Of a DNA stretch of 64,000 nucleotides, positions 25,894 through 34,262 are shown piece after piece. The stretch is from Pseudomonas allokribbensis. Its GTDB lineage: Bacteria; Pseudomonadota; Gammaproteobacteria; Pseudomonadales; Pseudomonadaceae. The stretch covers positions 5,155,001 to 5,219,000 of the forward strand of contig NZ_CP062252.1 in assembly GCF_014863605.1 (NCBI RefSeq). Direction: 5' to 3'. A model generated the notes under the pieces. It had not been told where the DNA came from. It worked only from the letters and a program-made list of their open reading frames with translations, and made no database searches. The position numbers and the translations under genes are program-made. Each line of letters starts with the position of its first letter. The first letter of the stretch is position 1.

Positions 25894-26823
25894 ATGACGT
25901 CATTCGATCGTTTTCAGGCGCCGCCCGATGCCGACATGGAAAAGCAGCGCGCGGAACTGGCGGCCATCATCCGCCGCAACACATCCGAAGATGGCAGTTA
26001 TGCCACCGCCGTCGGCTCGCTGTTCATGTCGCGCCACACCCAGTCCCATGACTTCGCCCCGGTGCTCGCGCAACCGGCGCTATGCATCATGGCCCAGGGT
26101 CGCAAAGAGGTACGGCTGGCGGACGAATTCTTCAATTACGATCCACTGAATTATCTGGTGGTATCGGTCTCGATGCCGTTGAGCGGTCGGGTGGTGAATG
26201 TCTCGCCTGAAGAGCCGATCCTCGCCGTGCGCCTGGACATCGATCCGGCGGAAATCACTGCGCTGATCGCCGATGCCGGTCCCATGGGCGTGCCGACCCG
26301 GCCGACCGGGCGCGGTCTGTATGTGGAAAAGATCGACAGCGCGATGCTCGATGCGGTGCTGCGTCTGGCCCGTCTGCTCGACACGCCGAAAGACATCGCC
26401 ATGCTCGCGCCGCTGATTCGTCGGGAGATTCTCTATCGCCTGTTGCGCAGCCCGCAGGGCCATCGGCTGTACGAAATCGCCATCGCCAACAGCCAGAGCC
26501 ATCGCATCAGCCAGGCGATCAAATGGCTCAACGGCAACTTCGAACAACCGCTGCGCATTGATGATCTGGCGAAGGAAGTGAACCTCAGCGTCTCGACCCT
26601 GCATCACCGTTTCAAGGCGATGACGGCGATGAGTCCGTTGCAGTATCAGAAGCAACTGCGCCTGCAAGAGGCGCGGCGCTTGATGCTGGCTGAAGGGCTG
26701 GAGGCATCGGCGGCCGGGTATCGCGTGGGTTATGAAAGCCCGTCGCAATTCAGCCGCGAGTACAGCCGCCTGTTCGGCGCGCCGCCGCTAAGGGATCTGG
26801 CGCGGTTGCGACTCACGGTCTGA
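25894..26823 (+). CDS. AraC-family regulator with AraC_N domain
   Basis: 309 residues from the ATG at 25894 following GAGGAGG. The N-terminal AraC_N ligand domain (about 30-190) includes LFMSRHTQSHDFAPVLAQPALCIMAQGRKEV. The C-terminal double helix-turn-helix (about 205-300) contains LRIDDLAKEVNLSVSTLHHRFK and the GYESPSQFSREYSRLFG signature. Regulators of this class often control adjacent oxidoreductase or short-chain dehydrogenase genes; here the divergent ABM gene is the nearest candidate. It ends directly against the convergent ABC ATPase gene with no gap. Confidence 0.87.
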   Translation: MTSFDRFQAPPDADMEKQRAELAAIIRRNTSEDGSYATAVGSLFMSRHTQSHDFAPVLAQPALCIMAQGRKEVRLADEFFNYDPLNYLVVSVSMPLSGRVVNVSPEEPILAVRLDIDPAEITALIADAGPMGVPTRPTGRGLYVEKIDSAMLDAVLRLARLLDTPKDIAMLAPLIRREILYRLLRSPQGHRLYEIAIANSQSHRISQAIKWLNGNFEQPLRIDDLAKEVNLSVSTLHHRFKAMTAMSPLQYQKQLRLQEARRLMLAEGLEASAAGYRVGYESPSQFSREYSRLFGAPPLRDLARLRLTV

Positions 26824-27879
26824 TCAGGCGCCCAACACCCGACACGCCTCACTCGGCAACGTCACCGACACCGGATGCCCGATCCCCAGCCCGATGCCCT
26901 GACACGGCGTACTCAGCGCCGTGAAGGTCACCCCGGAACATTCCACCGTGGTCTCGATGGTCGCGCCGATATCCCGCACAAACGTCACCTTGCCCAGCAG
27001 GCGATTGCCCGCCGTGGCCTGGGGCGCCGACAGTTGCAGGTCTTCAGGGCGGATCAGCATTTTCACTTTCTGCCCGACCACGATGCTGCTGCAGATCGGC
27101 ACTTGCAGGGCATCACCACCCGGCAGCACGACCTTGCCATCGCCCAGCGCCGTGGCCGGGAAGATATTGCCGGAGCCGATGAAGTCCGCGACGAACTCGT
27201 TGGCCGGATGGCGGTAGATTTCGATCGGCGTACCCACCTGCTGCACGCGATGCTCGCCCAGCACCACCACGATGTCAGCCATGGTCATGGCCTCGCGTTG
27301 ATCGTGGGTAACCATGATGGTAGTGATGTTCAGGCGTTGTTGCAGTTGACGGATTTCCACCTGCATCGACTCACGCAGCTTGGCATCCAGCGCCGACAGC
27401 GGTTCGTCGAGCAAAAGGATTTTCGGGTGCGAGGCAATCGCCCGGGCAATCGCCACCCGCTGACGCTGACCGCCGGAGAGTTTCGCCACCGGACGATCAA
27501 TCATCGCTTGCAGCTGGATCAGTTCCAGCAACTCCACCACCCGCGCCTGTTGATCAGCCTTGCTCACGCCCCGCAGTTTCAGCGGATAGGCGATGTTCTC
27601 GCCCACGGTCATGTGCGGGAACAGCGCCAGCGACTGGAACACCATGCCGAAGTTGCGCAGGTGCGCCGGGGTGTGGCCGATGTCTTCGCCGTCCAGGCGG
27701 ATCTCGCCGCCGGTGAGGGTTTCCAGCCCGGCGATCATCCGCAGCAGCGTGGTCTTGCCGCAGCCCGAAGGGCCGAGGAAACACACCAGTTTGCCCTCGG
27801 GCAAATGCAGGTTGACGTCTTTTACCGCGCAGGCCGAGCCGTAATATTTCTCGACGTTTTCCAGAATCAGACCAGACAT
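26824..27879 (-). CDS. ABC importer ATPase, PotA/PotG-like
   Basis: 351 residues. Walker A GPSGCGKTT (about 36-44), Q-loop in NFGMVFQSLALFPHMT, ABC signature LSGGQRQRVA (about 134-143), Walker B ILLLDEPLSALD, and H-loop VTHDQREA. The C-terminal TOBE domain (about 270-350) places it among spermidine/putrescine, iron or sugar importer ATPases. It is the last gene of a four-gene importer operon and energises transport at the inner membrane. The TOBE domain and binding protein type favour a polyamine-like or guanidino substrate. Stops are back-to-back with the AraC gene. Confidence 0.9.
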   Translation of the reverse strand: MSGLILENVEKYYGSACAVKDVNLHLPEGKLVCFLGPSGCGKTTLLRMIAGLETLTGGEIRLDGEDIGHTPAHLRNFGMVFQSLALFPHMTVGENIAYPLKLRGVSKADQQARVVELLELIQLQAMIDRPVAKLSGGQRQRVAIARAIASHPKILLLDEPLSALDAKLRESMQVEIRQLQQRLNITTIMVTHDQREAMTMADIVVVLGEHRVQQVGTPIEIYRHPANEFVADFIGSGNIFPATALGDGKVVLPGGDALQVPICSSIVVGQKVKMLIRPEDLQLSAPQATAGNRLLGKVTFVRDIGATIETTVECSGVTFTALSTPCQGIGLGIGHPVSVTLPSEACRVLGA

Positions 27880-27893
27880 AACTCACCTCAAAA

Positions 27894-28742
27894 TCAGAAG
27901 GAAACGCCGCCCTCGCCCACCAGCTTCTCCAGCGCCCAGATCAGGACGAAGTCGATCAGCACGATCAGCACGGCAAACGAGAACACGGTAGGGTCGAGCG
28001 ATGACACAGTGCGGCTGTACATCCAGATCGGCACGGTCATGACGTCGATGGTGTAGAGGAAATAGGTCACGGTGAATTCGTTGAACGAGACGATGAACGC
28101 CAGCAGCATCCCCGCCAGGATCCCCGATTTCATCAGCGGCACCACCACATCGACGATGGCCCGCAACGGCGAAGCGCCGAGCATCTGCGCGGCCTCTTCG
28201 ACTTCGCTGCCGATGGAAAGCATGGCCGCCGTGCAGTTCTTCACCACGAATGGCAGCGCCAGAATCACGTGGGCAATCACCAGCCGCGAAGTGGTCATGT
28301 GGAACGGCAGGCTGTCGAACACCAGCAGCAAGGCCAGCCCCAGCACCACCATCGGAAACACCAGCGGCAGCGACATCAGTTGCAACGCCACGCCCTTGCC
28401 ACGGAACTCGCAACGGGTCAGCGCGTAGGCCGCCGGCACCGCGATCAGCGTGGCGAAAATCATCGTCAGGCACGCCACCAGCAAACTGGTGCCCATGGCC
28501 TGGCCGAGGCTCAGCACATCGCTGGCGTCCGGCGACACAAAGGTGTGCCACGCCGCCTTGTACCATTGCAGGCTGTAGTTGCTCGGCGGGAAGTCGAGGT
28601 TCGACGCACCGCTGAACGACATCACGATCATGGTCAGGATCGGCAACACTGCCAGGAACAAAATGATCCCGGAAAGAATACCGGCGAACTTGCCGGTGTC
28701 TCCCGGCAACAGCGACTGACGCTTCTTGATCAGGGCACTCAT
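27894..28742 (-). CDS. ABC importer permease, PotC-like
   Basis: 282 residues, six membrane helices. The EAA loop that contacts the ATPase is visible in EVEEAAQMLGASPLRAIVDVVVPLM (about 190). The start overlaps the preceding permease stop by four bases (ATGA). It forms the transmembrane heterodimer with the upstream permease. It belongs to the polyamine/opine subfamily of importers by pairing and by operon order binding protein-permease-permease-ATPase. The gene ends 14 bases before the ATPase gene. Confidence 0.9.
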   Translation of the reverse strand: MSALIKKRQSLLPGDTGKFAGILSGIILFLAVLPILTMIVMSFSGASNLDFPPSNYSLQWYKAAWHTFVSPDASDVLSLGQAMGTSLLVACLTMIFATLIAVPAAYALTRCEFRGKGVALQLMSLPLVFPMVVLGLALLLVFDSLPFHMTTSRLVIAHVILALPFVVKNCTAAMLSIGSEVEEAAQMLGASPLRAIVDVVVPLMKSGILAGMLLAFIVSFNEFTVTYFLYTIDVMTVPIWMYSRTVSSLDPTVFSFAVLIVLIDFVLIWALEKLVGEGGVSF

Positions 28743-29647
28743 TGCGAAGCCTCCAGCAGACGGCGACGGCGGCCGGTGATGTATTCGGACAAGGTCATGA
28801 TCGCCAGTGTGGTAACGATCAGCACCACACCAGCGGCGGACGCAGCGGGCCAGTTCATCAGCGGGGCGATCTGGTCATGCACCATCACCGCGAGCATCGG
28901 CACGCGCCGACCACCCAGCAGCAGCGGCACCACGAAGCTGCTGGCGTTGTAGGCGAACACCAGCGTCGCGCCGGTGATGATCCCCGGCAGACTCATCGGC
29001 AACACCACCTGACGGAACACTTGGAAACGACTGGCGCCAAGCGTCGCGGCAGCTTCTTCGTAGCTGCGGGCGACACCGCGCATGGCGCTGGCAATCGGCA
29101 GCACAGCGAGCGGGAACGCGGTCTGCACCAGACCCATCAATACGCCGTTCTGGTTGTACAGCAACATGATCGGGCGTTTGATCAGACCGAGGCCCATCAG
29201 CGTCTGGTTGAGCATGCCGCCGGGGCCGAGAATCACCAGCCAGCCGTAGCTTTGCAGCAGCAGGTTGACCAGCAGCGGCAACAGCACCGCCGCGAGGAAG
29301 ATCCGCCGCACGAACGGTGAAGTCAGGCGCGACATGGTGTAGGCCACCGGGATCGCCAGCACTACGGCGATCACCGCGCTGATCAGCGCCAGACGCAAGG
29401 TCAGCAGCAACGATTTCAGGTAGTAGGGTTCGAGCAACTGCGCGTAACTGGCCAGGCTGAAACCGGACCACTCCGCACCTTTGGTGCCAACGCTCATGCG
29501 CAGCACCAGCAGGCTGGCGGCAATCAGCACGCCGAGAAACAGCATCGACGGCGTGAGGAAAAACCACGCCCGCGCGGTTGGCGAAACACCGTGCGCCGGG
29601 CGCACGTCACCCGCGCCGACCGGTTGGGTCAGGGATTGATGTTCCAT
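28739..29647 (-). CDS. ABC importer permease, PotB-like
   Basis: 302 residues, six membrane helices. The EAA motif is SYEEAAATLGASRFQVFRQVVLPMS (about 210). The roughly 35-residue N-terminal tail before helix 1 is usual for PotB-type subunits. Pairs with the PotC-like permease; coupled to it by an ATGA overlap. The binding protein gene lies 71 bases upstream in the same transcription unit. Confidence 0.9.
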   Translation of the reverse strand: MEHQSLTQPVGAGDVRPAHGVSPTARAWFFLTPSMLFLGVLIAASLLVLRMSVGTKGAEWSGFSLASYAQLLEPYYLKSLLLTLRLALISAVIAVVLAIPVAYTMSRLTSPFVRRIFLAAVLLPLLVNLLLQSYGWLVILGPGGMLNQTLMGLGLIKRPIMLLYNQNGVLMGLVQTAFPLAVLPIASAMRGVARSYEEAAATLGASRFQVFRQVVLPMSLPGIITGATLVFAYNASSFVVPLLLGGRRVPMLAVMVHDQIAPLMNWPAASAAGVVLIVTTLAIMTLSEYITGRRRRLLEASQ

Positions 29648-29718
29648 AGCAATGATCTCGTCAATGGAAAACGAATCTCCCGGGCACCCCGATCATGCGG
29701 TGCCCCGGAAGGTCGGCG

Positions 29719-30822
29719 TCAGGAAGAAAAGATTTCCGTGTAGCGACGAATCCACTGGTCATGCACGGTCGCCAGGAAGGCGTTGTCGTGCATGATCGCC
29801 TTCTCCGCGATCTGCTCCGGCGTGAGGATGAACGGGCTCTTGCGCGCTTCGGCGGAGATGATCGCCTTGGCGTTGACCGGGCCGTTGAAGATGTCTTCGG
29901 CCATCTTGCCCTGCACCAACGGGTCGAGGGAGTGATCGATGAAGGCGTAGGCCAGGTCGGTGTCGCCTGGACGGTTCTTCGGCATCACCGAGAGCATCAG
30001 GTCGGTATAGAAACCTTCTTTCATGCCGAACGTGGCACCGAGGCCGTAGTTCGGGTCGCGGATCTGCTTGGGGAAAAATGCCGGGGCATACAGGCCGCCC
30101 ATGTCCAGGGAACCGGTGCGAAACAGCTCGGCGATCTGGTTGGGGTTTTCGCCCAGGGTCACCACGCGGTCTTTCAACTCCGCGAGTTTCTTGAAGCCCG
30201 GCTCGATGTTGTGTTCGTCACCACCGGCCAGTTTGGCGGCGATGATGATCAGGTCCATCGCCTCGGTCCAGTTCGGCGGCGGCAGGAAAATGTTCGGTGC
30301 CAGATCGGCGTCCCACAGCGCGGCGTAACTGTCCGGCGCTTCTTTCTGGGTACGGGTGCTGTAGACCAGGCTATTGCACCACAGCAGGTAACCGATGCCG
30401 TGACCGTTGGCCCCGGTGCGGTATTTTTCCGGGACATCGATCAGGTTGGGAATGCGGTTGAGATCGGGTTTTTCCAGCAGTCCGGCAGCGGCCAGACCTT
30501 CGGCGCCGACCCCGGCCAGAGTGATGATGTCGTACTGCGGACGGTCACCGCCGGCCTTGAGCTTGGCGACCATTTCCGAGGTGCTGCCGGTGCGGTCGGC
30601 AATCACTTTGGCGCCGGTCTTGGCTTCGAACGTTGCAGCGATGTTGCGCAGTGCGGCCAGACCCGTGTCATCGGACCAGGTCAGCAGGCGCAGGGTCTTG
30701 CCGGCAAAGCGGGTGTCGCTGGCACTGGCCCGGATGAAGGGCATGCTCATGGCCGCCGCAGCCACCGAGGCCACGCCGACGGTTTTGATGAATTGACGCC
30801 TGTTCAGATCGTGCTCGCCCAT
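29719..30822 (-). CDS. Tat-exported PotD-like substrate-binding protein
   Basis: 367 residues. The N-terminus carries a twin-arginine signal (NRRQFIKTVGVASVAAAA, then an AxA-type cleavage site near residue 33), so it is probably exported folded. The mature chain matches bacterial solute-binding proteins of the polyamine class: LRLLTWSDDTGLAALRNIAATFEAKTG at the start and SYAALWDADLAPNI in the middle. It delivers ligand to the two permeases encoded downstream. The linked decarboxylase and dehydrogenase suggest an amino acid-derived or guanidino compound as ligand. AAGAATAA just before the ribosome site fits Crc/Hfq control. Confidence 0.87.
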   Translation of the reverse strand: MGEHDLNRRQFIKTVGVASVAAAAMSMPFIRASASDTRFAGKTLRLLTWSDDTGLAALRNIAATFEAKTGAKVIADRTGSTSEMVAKLKAGGDRPQYDIITLAGVGAEGLAAAGLLEKPDLNRIPNLIDVPEKYRTGANGHGIGYLLWCNSLVYSTRTQKEAPDSYAALWDADLAPNIFLPPPNWTEAMDLIIIAAKLAGGDEHNIEPGFKKLAELKDRVVTLGENPNQIAELFRTGSLDMGGLYAPAFFPKQIRDPNYGLGATFGMKEGFYTDLMLSVMPKNRPGDTDLAYAFIDHSLDPLVQGKMAEDIFNGPVNAKAIISAEARKSPFILTPEQIAEKAIMHDNAFLATVHDQWIRRYTEIFSS

Positions 30823-31037
30823 TTAGGACTCCCATTATTCTTGTAAGTATGAGATTGACCGCAACCCTTGCCGTGCGTGATCGGAACCGCTCAAGCCCCG
30901 ATTTCAAAGGGCTTGAACGTGATCAGCGGGTTCATCCTGAGGTCGTGCAAAACACCTGACTATCGATAAAAACTCATTGGAGCCATGACGCCGGCGCATG
31001 CCTCGTTGCGAGGCATGCGCTGACCTTTTTCGGGCAT
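30823..31037. promoter_or_regulatory. Control region of the ABC importer operon
   Basis: 215 bases. Contains ATCGATAAAAACTCAT (30962-30977), 15 of 16 bases identical to a motif at 34212-34227 in the LysR/decarboxylase promoter region. A perfect 12-pair hairpin GCGCATGCCTCG/CGAGGCATGCGC (30994-31005, 31009-31020) lies just after the aldehyde dehydrogenase stop and may attenuate read-through. AAGAATAA (complement of 30835-30842), 13-20 bases before the binding protein start, matches the AANAANAA Crc/Hfq motif. Confidence 0.6.
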
Positions 31038-32489
31038 TCAGAGCGCGCGGATCACGTGCTTGATTTCCTGGAATGCCGCCAGGCCCCACGGCCCCAGTTC
31101 GCGACCGATGCTGCTCTGTTTGTAGCCGCCCCACGCCGTCTGCGGGAAGATCACCTGCGGTGCGTTGAGCCACACCAGCCCCGCCTGCAAGGCGTTGGCG
31201 ACCCGATCTGCGGTCTCGGCATTGCGCGTGACCACGCTGGCCACCAGACCGAACTGGCTGTCGTTGGCCAGGGCAATCGCCTCGGCTTCCGAAGCGAAAC
31301 TGCGCACGCAGATCACCGGGCCGAAGATTTCTTCACACCACAGCGCACTGTCGAGGGGCACTTCGGTGAAGATCGTCGGTTGCAAGAAATATCCGCGCGG
31401 CAGATCCGCCGGGCGATTGCCGCCACAGATCAGCTTGGCACCGGCGCTCAGACCACGGTCAATGTGACCGAGCACACGCTGGTACTGCGCCTGATTGACC
31501 AGCGCGCCCATCTCGACTTCTGGATCGAACGGGTCGGCCACACGGATTTTTTCCGCGCGGGCCTTCAGACGAATCAGGAATTCATCGGCCAGTTCATCGG
31601 CGACCAGCACCCGGCTGGTGGCCGAGCACATCTGCCCGGCGTTGAAGAAACCACCGCCGCAGGCCAGCTCCACCGCCAGATCAAGGTCGGCATCTTCCAG
31701 AATCAGCAGCGAGGATTTGCCGCCCAGTTCCAGGCTCACGCCCTTCACGGTTTCCGCGGCGCGCTGCATCACCTGCACACCCACGGCGTTACTACCGGTG
31801 AAGGAAACCTTGGCGATGCGCGGGTCCGCCGACAGCGGCGCACCGACCGCCAGGCCGGTGCCGCACACCAGGTTGAACACGCCTTTGGGCAGACCGGATT
31901 CGGCGATGATCGCTGCCAGTTCCAGTTCCGGCAGCGGCGTGACTTCCGAAGGTTTGAGCACCACGCAGCAACCGGCGGCCAGGGCTGGCGCGAGTTTCCA
32001 CGCGGTGGTGACCATCGGGAAATTCCACGGCACGATCAGCCCGACCACACCGCAAGGCTCGCGGCGCAGACGTGCGCTGAAATCGTCGCTCGGCAGCGGC
32101 ACATCGCTGTCCTGTTTCGCATCGAGGCCTTCGGCGAGTTCGGCGTAATACTCGAAGGTGGCGATCACGTCATCGACATCGATGCCCGCTTCAAACTGCG
32201 GTTTGCCGTTGTTGCTCGACTGCAACTTCATCAAGTGATCACGACCGTTGCGCACGCCATTGGCGATGTTGCGCAGGATCGCGCCGCGCTCGGCGCCGGT
32301 GGTTTTCGACCAGTCCTTGAAGGCTACAGTCGCGGCCGTTACCGCTTGGTTGACGGCGTTTGCATCACCGCCATTGACCGTGGTCAGCAGCGCTTCGGTG
32401 GCCGGGTTGATCACGCGCAGGTGCTCGCGGCCGGCGGCCCATTGGCCGTTGATGTACAGGCCGTCGAGTGTGGTCGGGAAATTCATCAT
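31038..32489 (-). CDS. NAD-dependent aldehyde dehydrogenase, aminoaldehyde/betaine type
   Basis: 483 residues from the ATG at 32489, which overlaps the decarboxylase stop; longer frames upstream are antisense noise. Class motifs: VPWNFPMV (about 155), cofactor-binding VSFTGS (about 230), general-base Glu in SLELGGKSS and catalytic Cys in GGFFNAGQMCSATSR (about 285). The Cys-Ser-Ala-Thr-Ser-Arg context is typical of betaine and aminoaldehyde dehydrogenases. It probably oxidises the aldehyde released by the linked ThDP decarboxylase to the acid. 4-guanidinobutyraldehyde is one possible substrate. Confidence 0.88.
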   Translation of the reverse strand: MMNFPTTLDGLYINGQWAAGREHLRVINPATEALLTTVNGGDANAVNQAVTAATVAFKDWSKTTGAERGAILRNIANGVRNGRDHLMKLQSSNNGKPQFEAGIDVDDVIATFEYYAELAEGLDAKQDSDVPLPSDDFSARLRREPCGVVGLIVPWNFPMVTTAWKLAPALAAGCCVVLKPSEVTPLPELELAAIIAESGLPKGVFNLVCGTGLAVGAPLSADPRIAKVSFTGSNAVGVQVMQRAAETVKGVSLELGGKSSLLILEDADLDLAVELACGGGFFNAGQMCSATSRVLVADELADEFLIRLKARAEKIRVADPFDPEVEMGALVNQAQYQRVLGHIDRGLSAGAKLICGGNRPADLPRGYFLQPTIFTEVPLDSALWCEEIFGPVICVRSFASEAEAIALANDSQFGLVASVVTRNAETADRVANALQAGLVWLNAPQVIFPQTAWGGYKQSSIGRELGPWGLAAFQEIKHVIRAL

Positions 32490-34123
32490 TTGGCCACCGC
32501 CGTCATCCATTGGGTCTGGTCGATTTCGATCAGGGTCGGGCCCTGACGATCGGTGGCGGCGCGCAGTGCACCGCGCAGGTGTTCGGCGGAGCTGATCGCT
32601 TCCGCTGCGCAACCCAACGCCTTGGCCACACCGATGAAGTCCGGGGTGTAGATGTCCACACCCACCGGTTCGATGGCGCGGTTGACCATGTATTTCTTGA
32701 TCTCTTCGTAACCCTGGTTGTTCCACAACAGGATGATCACCGGGGTGCGTGCTTCCACGGCGCTGGCCAGTTCCGGCAGGGTAAATTGCAGACCGCCGTC
32801 GCCGATCAGGCACACCACTGGCGGACGTGCGCCGTGTTCCAGTGGGCCACCGAGCCAGGCGCCAATCGCTGCCGGCAAGGCGTAACCGAGGGTGCCGTAA
32901 CCGGTGGATGAGTTGAACCAGCGGCGCGGACGCTCCGGGTTGAACGTGAGGTTGCCGGTGTACACCGGTTGCGTGGAGTCGCCGACGAACACCGCGTTCG
33001 GCAGTTCGTGCAGCACGGTTTCGAGGAAGCGGGTCTGGGCCAGGGTCGGGGCGTCCCAGGTCGCGGCCAGGTCTTCACGCAGACGGGCGGCGCGCACCTG
33101 ACCCCAGTCGTTGCGGCGCTCGGCCAGCGGCTTGTGCGACAACGCGCTCAGCAATGCTTGCGCCGCGTTGCGCGAGTCCGCCACCAGCGCCACATGAGGC
33201 GGGTAGTTGCGCACGGTCTGGTCTGGATCGATATCGACGCGCAGCAGTTTGCCGGGGATCTCGAAACCACCCGCGAAGGTGACGTCGTAGTCGGTTTCCG
33301 CCAGCTCGGTGCCAATCGCCAGGATCACGTCGGCGTCGGCCACCAGGGCGCGGGTCGCCACCAGACTCTGGGTCGAACCGATCAACAGCGGATGATTGGA
33401 CGGCAACATGCCTTTGGCGTTGATGGTCAGGGCCACTGGCGCGTCGAGCAGTTCGGCCAGTTCGGTGAGTTCGGCAGCGGCATCGATGGCGCCGCCACCG
33501 GCGAGGATCAGCGGACGCTGGGCGCCGGCCAGCAGTTCAGTCATGCGGCTCACGGCGGCCGGTGCAGCACCGGCGCGGTCGATGTGGACCGGCACGCTGG
33601 CCAGCAATTCGTCGGCTTCTTCAACCAGCACATCCAGCGGAATCTCGATGTGCACCGGACGCGGACGCCCGGCCTGGAACAGCGCAAATGCACGGGCCAG
33701 CACGCCCGGCAATTCGGACGCCGACATCAGCGTGTGGGAGAACGCCGCCACGCCGCCGACCAGTGCGCTCTGGTTCGGCAGTTCATGCAACTTGCCGCGA
33801 CCGCCGCCCAATTGGCTGCGCGACTGCACGCTGGAGATCACCAGCATCGGGATCGAATCGGCGTAAGCCTGGCCCATGGCCGTGGTGATGTTGGTCATGC
33901 CCGGGCCGGTGATGATGAAGCACACACCCGGTTTGCCGCTGGTACGGGCGTAACCGTCGGCCATGAAACCTGCGCCCTGCTCGTGACGCGGGGTGACGTG
34001 GTTGATGCTCGAACGGGCCAGCCCGCGATACAGCTCCACGGTATGCACCCCGGGAATGCCGAACACCTGCTCGACCCCATAATCCTCGAGTAACTTGACC
34101 AGTACTTCGCCACACGTCGCCAT
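32486..34123 (-). CDS. ThDP-dependent 2-oxoacid decarboxylase, possibly 5-guanidino-2-oxopentanoate decarboxylase
   Basis: 545 residues with the three-domain architecture of acetolactate synthase-like enzymes. The catalytic Glu lies in TPRHEQGAGFMADGYAR (about 47). The central domain is 190-320. The ThDP/Mg motif is LIGDGGLQFTLPELASAV with NNQGY (about 440-470). No FAD-site or regulatory-subunit partner is seen, so it is probably a decarboxylase rather than a biosynthetic synthase. I recall close pseudomonad homologues named 5-guanidino-2-oxopentanoate decarboxylase (AruI role in the arginine transaminase route), but no transaminase gene is nearby. Overlaps the dehydrogenase start; AACAAGAA precedes the start codon. 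Confidence 0.8.
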   Translation of the reverse strand: MATCGEVLVKLLEDYGVEQVFGIPGVHTVELYRGLARSSINHVTPRHEQGAGFMADGYARTSGKPGVCFIITGPGMTNITTAMGQAYADSIPMLVISSVQSRSQLGGGRGKLHELPNQSALVGGVAAFSHTLMSASELPGVLARAFALFQAGRPRPVHIEIPLDVLVEEADELLASVPVHIDRAGAAPAAVSRMTELLAGAQRPLILAGGGAIDAAAELTELAELLDAPVALTINAKGMLPSNHPLLIGSTQSLVATRALVADADVILAIGTELAETDYDVTFAGGFEIPGKLLRVDIDPDQTVRNYPPHVALVADSRNAAQALLSALSHKPLAERRNDWGQVRAARLREDLAATWDAPTLAQTRFLETVLHELPNAVFVGDSTQPVYTGNLTFNPERPRRWFNSSTGYGTLGYALPAAIGAWLGGPLEHGARPPVVCLIGDGGLQFTLPELASAVEARTPVIILLWNNQGYEEIKKYMVNRAIEPVGVDIYTPDFIGVAKALGCAAEAISSAEHLRGALRAATDRQGPTLIEIDQTQWMTAVAK

Positions 34124-34262
34124 GTCTTTGCCCTTCTTGTTCGTTGAGGCACCGGGCTTTAAAGGAACCGGTGATTGGCCTCATTGAAACGGGCGACCCG
34201 TAGCCGCAACAATCGATAAAAGCTCATACTAGCCATGTCCTCACGTCATACCTTGGATCCAC
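34124..34262. promoter_or_regulatory. Divergent LysR/decarboxylase control region
   Basis: Holds ATCGATAAAAGCTCAT (34212-34227), matching the motif before the ABC operon, 36-51 bases upstream of the LysR start and 89-104 upstream of the decarboxylase start. AACAAGAA (complement of 34134-34141) lies just before the decarboxylase start and fits the Crc/Hfq AANAANAA consensus. Confidence 0.6.

Noticed and set aside
32490-32813. N-terminal extension of the aldehyde dehydrogenase frame
   Set aside because: It lies wholly within the decarboxylase gene in another frame; the dehydrogenase family begins at the ATG at 32489.
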